Source: Actinomycetes bacterium (GTDB lineage: Bacteria > Actinomycetota > Acidimicrobiia > Acidimicrobiales > SZUA-35). From it: a stretch of DNA of 10,930 nucleotides. The stretch lies in NCBI GenBank assembly GCA_024227975.1, contig JAAETV010000410.1:1-10930 (forward strand), read 5' to 3'. Positions 5,873 to 10,930 of the stretch are shown here, piece by piece. Under the pieces are notes generated by a model. It saw only the letters and a list, made by a program, of their open reading frames with translations. It was not told the origin of the DNA and did no database searches. Both the position numbers and the translations under genes were made by a program. Each line of letters opens with the position of its first letter. Positions within the stretch are counted from its first letter, which is position 1.

Positions 5873-7114
5873 GTGACCGACCAGCCTGATGTGGCCAATG
5901 GCAAGGATCCAGTGGCGAGACCAGCCATCGACGCCGCCTCCCTGCTGAGTGATGGCCGCGACATCCTGGCCGATGTCGTCGCTCTTCGCCGCAAGATTCA
6001 CGCCGAGCCGGAGCTTGGTCTCGAGCTGCCCCAGACCCAGGCCCACATACTCGACACGCTGGCTGATCTCGATCTGGATATCACGACTGGTACCTCGCTG
6101 TCATCGGTGGTGGCCACCATGACTGGTGATGCCGACGGGCCCACCCTGCTGTTGAGGGCCGACATGGATGCCCTCCCCATGAGCGAGGACACCGGCCTCG
6201 ACTTCGCCAGCACCGACCCAGGGGCCATGCATGCCTGCGGCCACGACGCCCATGTCGCCATGCTCTACGGGGCGGTCCGCCTCCTCCACCAGCGTCGCAG
6301 TGATCTGCGTGGCACGGTGAAGTTCTTGTTCCAGCCGGGAGAGGAAGGCTTCCATGGGGCCGAGCATTGCATCGAGGAAGGGGTACTGACCGGGCCTGTC
6401 GTCGACACTGCCTTCGCCCTCCACATCAGCCCCAACATCCCCAGCGGTAGCTTTGCCACCCGCCCCGGTCCGTTCATGGCCTCGGCCGACGAGTTCACGA
6501 TGACGATCACCGGTAAGGGGGGCCATGCCTCGTCGCCCCATATGGCGGTCGATCCGATCCCGGTGGCAGCCGAGCTCGTCTTGGCTCTGCAAGCCATGAT
6601 CACCCGCTCGATCGACGCCTTCAACCCGGCCGTGTTGACGGTGGCCCAGATCGTTGCCGGCACCACCAGCAATGTCATCCCCGAGACGGCGATGTTGAAG
6701 GCAACCCTGAGGACGGTTTCCGAGGGAACCCGCAGCCAGGTACACGACAGCCTCCACCGGGTGGCTCACCATGTGGCCGCCGCCCATGGCTGTGAGGCCG
6801 ACGTCGATATCCGGATCGGCTACCCCGTGACCGTCAATGATCCAGGGGTGGTCGACTTGGCCCGGGACGTCCTCATTGATTTGGTCGGGGACGATCAGGT
6901 CATCGACATGCCGGCCCCCATCATGGGAGCCGAGGATTGGAGCTATGTACTCCAGGAAGTGCCGGGGTGCTTGGTCTTCCTCGGGGTCTGCCCGCCAGCA
7001 GTGGCCCCGGCCAATGCCGCTGCTTGCCATTCGAACCGGATGATCATCGACGAAGACGCCATGGCCATCGGTGCGGCAGCCCACGCCGCGATGGCTCTGT
7101 CCTATCTCAGCTGA
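5873..7114 (+). CDS. M20-family metal-dependent amidohydrolase (N-acyl-amino-acid / hippurate hydrolase type)
   Basis: A 413-residue M20D-type peptidase/amidohydrolase that typically removes an acyl group from N-acyl amino acids, or splits small amide conjugates, in the cytosol using two metal ions. Seen: RRKIHAEPELG (39-49), RADMDALPM (95-103), HACGHDAH with ligands C122 and H124, GEEG with E157 (general base) and E158 (ligand), LHISP with H184, the lid-domain stretch GKGGHASSPH (214-223), GAEDWSY (352-358) and CHSN with H386. All expected metal and catalytic residues are present, and length is normal for the family. The frame is open upstream through the divergent lipoprotein gene, but GTG at 5873 is preferred: GAGGGGG ends 5 nt before it and conserved sequence starts soon after. 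No signal peptide. True substrate (N-acetyl amino acid, hippurate-like or auxin-conjugate-like) cannot be told. Confidence 0.92.
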   Translation: MTDQPDVANGKDPVARPAIDAASLLSDGRDILADVVALRRKIHAEPELGLELPQTQAHILDTLADLDLDITTGTSLSSVVATMTGDADGPTLLLRADMDALPMSEDTGLDFASTDPGAMHACGHDAHVAMLYGAVRLLHQRRSDLRGTVKFLFQPGEEGFHGAEHCIEEGVLTGPVVDTAFALHISPNIPSGSFATRPGPFMASADEFTMTITGKGGHASSPHMAVDPIPVAAELVLALQAMITRSIDAFNPAVLTVAQIVAGTTSNVIPETAMLKATLRTVSEGTRSQVHDSLHRVAHHVAAAHGCEADVDIRIGYPVTVNDPGVVDLARDVLIDLVGDDQVIDMPAPIMGAEDWSYVLQEVPGCLVFLGVCPPAVAPANAAACHSNRMIIDEDAMAIGAAAHAAMALSYLS

Positions 7115-7172
7115 GCGAGCCAGGCACTCCGCCCGGGGTGCGGGCCTCCCCAAACCGCAGAGTTGCCTCGCT
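7114..7172. terminator. Long imperfect stem-loop between convergent genes
   Basis: AGCGA 7114-7118 pairs with TCGCT 7168-7172; after a 4-nt bulge (7119-7122), GGCACTC 7123-7129 pairs with GAG-T-TGCC 7160-7167 (one bulged T). The apical part can form a further GCCC 7131-7134/GGGC 7142-7145 helix. It fills nearly the whole gap between the M20 stop codon and the end of the 127-residue gene, and has no U-tract. A bidirectional terminator is the simplest reading. Confidence 0.4.
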
Positions 7173-7180
7173 TCTAGGCG

Positions 7181-7564
7181 CTAGTCGAGGAGCCGAGCCT
7201 TGGCGGCGCGGCTGCGTTCGAGGATGGCGGCCGGAATCCTGCTGGCCAGATCGCTGCCGCCGGCGGCCACTTCGGCCGATGCTTCGGCTGCGGTATCGCC
7301 ATCGCTCTGAGCGTCTTGGGCTTGCTCCTTCTTGCGGGCCTGCCAGGCAACGAGCTGGCTCGGTCGTACCAGTTGATCGTGGGAGATCTGGCCTCGCACC
7401 TGGCCGTCGGTGAACATGATCCAATAGCGGCGCCAGTTGCCGAGGCCGTTGGCCAGCTTGACGTTGCCCGTTGTGCCTTCGGGGATGTCATCGAGATCGA
7501 GCGTCGTCTGGACCTGCTCCCCCTTGCGGAACGGGGTGTCGAGCGTCAGTGCCTTCTTCGCCAT
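7181..7564 (-). CDS. Hypothetical protein with SH3-like N-terminal domain and Ala-rich tail
   Basis: I cannot assign a function. The 127-residue protein has two parts. Residues 10-70 look like a small all-beta SH3/KOW-type barrel: FRKGEQVQTTLDL, then PEGTTGNVKLANGLG (28-42), WRRYWIMFTDG (44-54) and QISHDQLVRP (59-68), ending in the 'x-x-L-V-R' strand such barrels often have. Residues 72-127 are rich in Ala, Gln, Glu and Asp, starting with a basic WQARKKEQ helix; an acidic spacer follows, then a short C-terminal helix SRIPAAILERSRAAKARLLD. The ATG is supported by AAGGA ending 7 nt upstream. No signal peptide, membrane segment or cysteine. KOW-type barrels often bind nucleic acid or ribosomal partners, but that is only suggestive. 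It converges with the M20 gene and lies 179 nt downstream of the CoA-transferase on the same strand. Confidence 0.8.
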   Translation of the reverse strand: MAKKALTLDTPFRKGEQVQTTLDLDDIPEGTTGNVKLANGLGNWRRYWIMFTDGQVRGQISHDQLVRPSQLVAWQARKKEQAQDAQSDGDTAAEASAEVAAGGSDLASRIPAAILERSRAAKARLLD

Positions 7565-7575
7565 CTCTGATCCTT

Positions 7576-7614
7576 GCTCCGTGACCGGACTTACCGAACA
7601 ACGGAGCTACTGTA
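7576..7614 (-). promoter_or_regulatory. -10 hexamer and 7-bp inverted repeat upstream of the 127-residue gene
   Basis: On the minus strand TACAGT (7614 down to 7609) fits TAnnnT and would start transcription near 7602. Perfect arms GCTCCGT 7576-7582 and ACGGAGC 7601-7607 flank an 18-nt spacer. One arm covers the predicted start site and the other abuts the AAGGA ribosome-binding site, so the repeat could be an operator or a leader hairpin. The -35 region is not convincing. Confidence 0.35.
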
Positions 7615-7666
7615 CTGGGCTGGCTCCGACCCCGGTACTTGGGTCACCGACTGGGGCGGGTCTCCA

Positions 7667-7699
7667 GGTGCACCCTCCGGGCACCCCGAGATCCTCGGG
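7667..7699 (-). terminator. Two adjacent hairpins downstream of the CoA-transferase gene
   Basis: CCCGAG-ATC-CTCGGG (7685-7699) is a perfect 6-bp stem with a 3-nt loop, about 45 nt past the CoA-transferase stop. Next to it GGTGC 7667-7671 pairs with GCACC 7681-7685. No U-tract follows on the minus strand. A factor-independent terminator lacking U's is plausible, not shown. Confidence 0.3.
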
Positions 7700-7743
7700 C
7701 CGGCAAGACCTGTCACAAATCATGAGTTACAGGCCCCAAGAAT

Positions 7744-8925
7744 CTAGATGACGGAGCGGGCCGCGAGATCGGCGATGGTGGCGGCGTCTAGTCCGAGATC
7801 GGCGGTCAGTACCTCTTCGGTATTGGCTCCGAGGGCGGGGGCGGCCTGGAGCTGGACCTCACTGGCCGACAGGCGAGGAGCCCACCCCAACATGGGGACC
7901 TCCCCAAGCTCGGGATGGGCGACCGTCTTGACGAAGTCTCGCTCCACCAGATGGGGATCGGACAACAACTCGGTGGTGTCGAGTACCGGTCCGCCGGGAA
8001 CCCCGGCCGCCTCCAGCTTCTCCGCGATCTCGTACTTGGAGAACTGGGTCGTCCAGGCCTTGATTTCGGCCTTCAGCTCGGCTGCGTTCTCGACCCGACT
8101 CCGGTTCTTGGCAAAACGTGGATCGTCAACCAAGTCCCCACGACCCATGGCACTACAGAGATCGGTGAACATCTTGGGTGTGATGGCCATGATCATCACA
8201 TAGTCGTTGGGACCACCCCCGGTTGTCGGGTAGAGGTTGGCGGTGGCGAAGGCCCCGTTTCCGTTGCGGGGCGCTGGTTGCTCCCCCCAACCAGGAGACA
8301 TGGCCACCCGGGTCCGCATGAAATAGGTCATGGCCTCCTGCATCGAGATCTCGATGCGTTGCCCCTCCCCGGTACGGAGCTTCTGGACATAGGCGGCCAC
8401 GATGGCCAGGGCCAGCTGCACTCCGGTGCCGGAGTCACCCGTCGTCGGGCCGGGGAGGAGGGGTTCACCGTCGGCATGGCCGGTGGTCGACAGGGCGCCC
8501 GCCGTCGCCTGGGCTACCCCGTCGAAGCACTTGCGGTTGGCGTAGGGGCCAGACAGGCCGAAGCCCTTGACCGAGGCATAGATGATTGACGGGTTGGCTT
8601 CCTTGATGACGTCGTAGTCGATGTCGAGTTTGGTCACCACGCCCGGCCCGTAGTTCTCGACGAATACGTCGAAATGGGGGGCGAGTTGGAGGATGAGGTC
8701 ACGACCTTCGGCCGTAGTCAGGTCGATCACGATGCTGCGCTTGTTGCAGTTCCAGTACATGAAGTAGTCACGAGGCACATTGTCCATGCCCCGGGCCGGG
8801 TCGCCGGTTCCTGGCGGTTCGACCTTGACAACGTCGGCCCCAAACCAGGCCAGGGCCTGGGTGGCCGATGGGCCAGCTTCATACTGGGTCATGTCGAGAA
8901 TGCGTAGGCCGTCGAGTGCTGGCAT
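7744..8925 (-). CDS. Class III (CaiB/BaiF) CoA-transferase, formyl-CoA:oxalate-transferase-like
   Basis: A 393-residue family III CoA-transferase that moves CoA between carboxylic acids through an aspartyl-CoA thioester; members act as interlocked dimers. Seen: QYEAGPSATQ (14-23), WFGADVVKVEPPGTGDPARG (27-46), KRSIVIDL (62-69), VENYGPG (89-95), IYASVKGFGLSGPY (115-128), and TGDSGTG, in which D164 matches the catalytic Asp of formyl-CoA transferase (Asp169). TTGHADGEP and RTGEGQRIEISMQEA also follow the oxalate/formyl-type enzymes closely. The glycine loop of Frc is replaced by NGNGAF, so the acid substrate may differ. The ATG at 8925 is supported by AAGGGGA ending 8 nt upstream. Divergent from a luciferase-like monooxygenase gene with 206 nt between, suggesting shared control of a catabolic route. 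The neighbours include no oxalyl-CoA decarboxylase, so oxalate breakdown is not supported. Confidence 0.9.
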   Translation of the reverse strand: MPALDGLRILDMTQYEAGPSATQALAWFGADVVKVEPPGTGDPARGMDNVPRDYFMYWNCNKRSIVIDLTTAEGRDLILQLAPHFDVFVENYGPGVVTKLDIDYDVIKEANPSIIYASVKGFGLSGPYANRKCFDGVAQATAGALSTTGHADGEPLLPGPTTGDSGTGVQLALAIVAAYVQKLRTGEGQRIEISMQEAMTYFMRTRVAMSPGWGEQPAPRNGNGAFATANLYPTTGGGPNDYVMIMAITPKMFTDLCSAMGRGDLVDDPRFAKNRSRVENAAELKAEIKAWTTQFSKYEIAEKLEAAGVPGGPVLDTTELLSDPHLVERDFVKTVAHPELGEVPMLGWAPRLSASEVQLQAAPALGANTEEVLTADLGLDAATIADLAARSVI

Positions 8926-8955
8926 CGGTGGTTCCCCTTGTTCGTCCCGACCATG

Positions 8956-8985
8956 ACGCTATTCGAGGACCGCCAGTGGTCGTAA
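8956..8985 (-). promoter_or_regulatory. Candidate promoter of the CoA-transferase gene
   Basis: On the minus strand TTACGA (8985 down to 8980) and TAGCGT (8961 down to 8956) are 18 nt apart, giving a leader of about 25 nt that contains AAGGGGA. The -10 fits TAnnnT; the -35 matches TTGACA at four of six positions. Confidence 0.3.
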
Positions 8986-9058
8986 TCGAGATGGCATTGG
9001 CCACCGCTCGATCAGGGGGTGACGGCCCCTCCGACCATGTGGAATCGAGGCCGTCCGC

Positions 9059-9087
9059 TTGACCCGAGGGGGAGAGGGCGATAGCCA
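9059..9087 (+). promoter_or_regulatory. Candidate promoter of the second luciferase-like gene
   Basis: TTGACC (9059-9064) and TAGCCA (9082-9087) are separated by exactly 17 nt; the -35 matches TTGACA at five of six positions while the -10 is poor in its last base. The leader would be about 38 nt and would contain the GAGGAG site at 9118-9123. Confidence 0.4.
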
Positions 9088-9131
9088 GAGAGCACAGAGC
9101 CACCAGTGGGGCTGAGTGAGGAGATGATCCG

Positions 9132-10136
9132 GTGCGAACCATGGAGCCGATGTTTGGATTCACTATCCCCCAGCGGGGTGCGATGTTTGGCTTGGGGACG
9201 ATCCCGGAGTTGCTGGACTATGGGGCTCGGGCCGAAGCGAGCGGCCTGTTCGACTCGGTCTGGGTCGGTGACAGCATCACCGCCAAGCCGAGGGCCGAGG
9301 CCATCAGCTTGCTCAGCGCGTTGGCCGGCTCGACCAGTGCGCTCCTGCTCGGGGTCGGTTGTATGGCCAGCTTCCCCTTGCGGGACCCTGCCTTGTTCGC
9401 CCTCCAGTGGGCCACCCTGGATGAGTTGTCGGGGGGACGGTCACTGTTGAACGTCTGCACCGGGATCGTGCCCGACGGTGGTGCCTCCAGGTTGGAGGGA
9501 GGCCACTACGGAGGTATACGCGATATTGATCGCCCGGCCCGCATGGAGGAGTCGATCCGGTTGGTGCGGGAGCTGTGGAAGGGTGAGCCGATCGATTGGG
9601 ACGGCCCTTTCCATCACTACGAGGGGTTGCAGATCCTGCCTACCCCGACCCAGGATCCGTGCCCGATCCATATCGCCGCCAACCCCTTCCGCTCCAAGTA
9701 TGCCGACCGGGCGATGAAGAGGGTGGCGACCCTGTCCGACGGGTGGATGGTGGGGACGGCCGGTAGCGGGATCATCAATCGGCTCTGGCCCAAGCTCGAA
9801 GCCCATCTCCAGGAACAGGGCAAGGACTCGGCCAACTTCCCAGTGACGGCCTACGCCAATGTTCACATCGGGGACGACCAAGCCGAGTGCCTGGAGACCT
9901 CGTTCCGGTTCCTGGGGGCCTACTACGGGCCGGCTTTCAACGAGATGATGACCGAATCGTGGACGGCGGCCGGCACCGTCGATCAGTGCGCCGATCGGAT
10001 CATGGAATGGCTCGAAGCCGGCGCCACCCGGGTGACCCTGAGGGCCACTTCATGGGATCAGAGCGGTCAGTTCGACCGTCTCGTCGGCGAAGTGATTCCG
10101 ACCGTCAAAGCCCGGGTTGCCGCCGCCAGCGGCTAG
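9132..10136 (+). CDS. Luciferase-like (LLM class) flavin/F420-dependent oxidoreductase
   Basis: A 334-residue TIM-barrel protein of the bacterial luciferase-like monooxygenase family. Seen: FGFTIPQRG (8-16), RAEASGLFDSVWVGDS (33-48), LLGVGCMASFPLRDP (72-86), LDELSGGRSLLNVCTG (96-111) and RMEESIRLVRELWKGEPIDWDGPFHHY (137-163), which is the hallmark helix and 'G-x-x-x-x-Y' segment of this family; then PTPTQDPCPIHIAANPF and a C-terminal GTVDQCADRIMEWLEAGATRVTLR barrel closure. It is more like classic alkanal/nitrilotriacetate-type LLM enzymes than the shorter-motif protein at 3712, so the two are paralogues only at superfamily level. GTG at 9132 is chosen because GAGGAG ends 8 nt before it; ATG at 9141 is the alternative. 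Divergent from the CoA-transferase gene and followed 69 nt later by a MerR regulator. Cofactor (FMN or F420) and substrate unknown. Confidence 0.9.
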   Translation: MRTMEPMFGFTIPQRGAMFGLGTIPELLDYGARAEASGLFDSVWVGDSITAKPRAEAISLLSALAGSTSALLLGVGCMASFPLRDPALFALQWATLDELSGGRSLLNVCTGIVPDGGASRLEGGHYGGIRDIDRPARMEESIRLVRELWKGEPIDWDGPFHHYEGLQILPTPTQDPCPIHIAANPFRSKYADRAMKRVATLSDGWMVGTAGSGIINRLWPKLEAHLQEQGKDSANFPVTAYANVHIGDDQAECLETSFRFLGAYYGPAFNEMMTESWTAAGTVDQCADRIMEWLEAGATRVTLRATSWDQSGQFDRLVGEVIPTVKARVAAASG

Positions 10137-10164
10137 CGGGCGGGGAAGTTTGGACAACAAGGGC

Positions 10165-10195
10165 TTGACTCTGACGCGACGGAAGCCGTCATCGA
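10165..10195 (+). promoter_or_regulatory. MerR-type promoter/operator candidate
   Basis: TTGACT (10165-10170) is a good -35. The next 20 nt contain two overlapping dyads: TGACG 10172-10176 with CGTCA 10187-10191, and GACGG 10178-10182 with CCGTC 10186-10190. MerR regulators typically bind a dyad inside an over-long 19-20 nt spacer. The -10 at that spacing (CATCGA, 10190-10195) is weak. Autoregulation of the following gene is the likely purpose. Confidence 0.4.
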
Positions 10196-10205
10196 TGGAG
10201 GGGCC

Positions 10206-10930
10206 ATGTTAGGGATCGGTCAGTTCGCACAGATTGCCAAGGTGTCGGTGAGGACCCTTCGTCACTATGACGACGTAGGTCTGTTCCGGCCGGCCTCGGT
10301 CGATCGGGTGACTGGCTACCGCTCCTATGCCGCTTCACAATTGCCGGCCCTCAATCGGATCCTCGTGTTGAAGGATCTCGGCTTCACCTTGGCCGAGATC
10401 ACGCGGATGATCGAGACGGGGGTGAGCAAGGACGAGCTGATCGGCATGTTGCGTCTGCGACAGGCCGAGGCCGAACGCAAAGCCGAAGCCGAGCAACAAC
10501 GACTGTCCCGTGTGGCTGCACGTATCAACCTGCTGACAGGAGATTTGGATATGACTGAAATCGAAGCTGCCGTCGTCGTCAAGGAGTTGGACCCGATCCG
10601 GCTGGCCGTGGCCCGAGAAGCCGCCGAGGGGTTCGGCGTCGAATTCGGCCCCATCTTCGGCCGGCTGTACCCGGCCATCTTCGGAGCGCTGGAGCGAGCC
10701 GGGATCACACCGGCGGGGCCCACATGTGGGCGCTACGAGGAGCGCCACGACGGACAGATCGATGTGATCGCCGGGGTCACTGTTGCCCCCGATGCGATGT
10801 TGCCCAGCGATGCTGGGTCATCGGTAGATGCCGTGGTGATCCAGGATCTCGTTCGGGTGGAGAGGGCGGCGACCCTGGTCCACCGAGGTTCGATGAAGAC
10901 GATCACCGACAGCTACGCCATCCTCGATCG
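10206..10930 (+). CDS. MerR-family regulator with C-terminal effector-binding domain (3' end cut by window)
   Basis: The first 241 residues of a gene that runs off the right edge. Seen: the MerR winged-helix DNA-binding domain at about 1-75, with IGQFAQIAKVSVRTLRHYDD (4-23) containing the recognition helix, GLFRPASVDRVTGYRSY (25-41) as the wing, and LVLKDLGFTLAEI (53-65). A charged helix at about 78-112, rich in Glu, Arg, Lys and Gln, is the usual dimerising coiled coil. From about 122 a GyrI-like/BmrR-type small-molecule-binding domain begins (FGPIFGRLYPAIFGALERAG, then CGRYEERHDGQIDVIAGV). Such proteins sense lipophilic or cationic compounds and activate transport or detoxification genes. 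No cysteine cluster of metal-sensing MerR proteins is seen. The ATG is supported by GGAGGGG just upstream. It follows the luciferase-like gene by 69 nt. Target genes are unknown. Confidence 0.9.
   Translation, partial: MLGIGQFAQIAKVSVRTLRHYDDVGLFRPASVDRVTGYRSYAASQLPALNRILVLKDLGFTLAEITRMIETGVSKDELIGMLRLRQAEAERKAEAEQQRLSRVAARINLLTGDLDMTEIEAAVVVKELDPIRLAVAREAAEGFGVEFGPIFGRLYPAIFGALERAGITPAGPTCGRYEERHDGQIDVIAGVTVAPDAMLPSDAGSSVDAVVIQDLVRVERAATLVHRGSMKTITDSYAILD

Noticed and set aside
6101..7153. 350-codon open frame antisense to the M20 amidohydrolase
   Set aside because: The sense frame has all catalytic motifs; the antisense product is a low-complexity Gly/His/Asp-rich shadow typical of GC-rich DNA.
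7744..8925. Oxalate catabolism operon
   Set aside because: The enzyme resembles formyl-CoA transferase, but the glycine loop differs and no oxalyl-CoA decarboxylase lies in the window.
1..10930. CRISPR array, insertion sequence or prophage
   Set aside because: No regularly spaced repeats, transposase or phage genes were seen, and composition is even across the window.

Overview
The window reads as an ordinary chromosomal stretch of a high-GC actinobacterium. GC-rich codons, frequent GTG starts, starts preceded at 6-7 nt by a TAnnnT hexamer (leaderless style) and several F420/flavin-type enzymes (two luciferase-like monooxygenases, one split-barrel oxidoreductase) would suit a free-living, possibly uncultured Acidimicrobiia-like lineage. 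That placement is inference; no marker gene is present.

Layout: a two-CBS-domain protein (5-439, +) is followed by 362 nt without a credible gene (440-801) that is rich in inverted repeats. A split-barrel (PPOX-class) oxidoreductase (802-1209, -) lies divergent from an operon-like pair: medium-form threonine dehydratase ilvA (1350-2561, +) and a small alpha/beta hydrolase (2616-3329, +). A 54-residue unknown protein (3407-3571, -) is divergent from a luciferase-like oxidoreductase (3712-4785, +). A lipoprotein glutaminyl-peptide cyclotransferase (4825-5781, -) is divergent from an M20 amidohydrolase (5873-7114, +). A 127-residue protein of unknown function (7181-7564, -) follows, then a class III CoA-transferase (7744-8925, -) divergent from a second luciferase-like oxidoreductase (9132-10136, +). 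A MerR-family regulator (10206 onward, +) runs off the right edge.

The genes form short units with alternating divergent and convergent junctions rather than one long operon. Plausible functional pairings are amino-acid handling (ilvA; cyclotransferase with M20 amidohydrolase) and acyl-CoA/monooxygenase catabolism (CoA-transferase with luciferase-like enzyme, possibly under the MerR regulator). Convergent junctions at 3342-3403 and 7114-7172 carry long imperfect stem-loops that may act as bidirectional terminators.

The most interesting unexplained part is 440-801. It holds a nested set of compatible helices on the + strand over about 285 nt, typical of a structured non-coding RNA. Its general look recalls large RNAs such as the IscB-associated HEARO/omega-RNA class or a mobile-intron remnant, but no nuclease or reverse transcriptase gene is nearby and the identity is unproven. 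No tRNA, rRNA, CRISPR array, insertion sequence or transposase was found.
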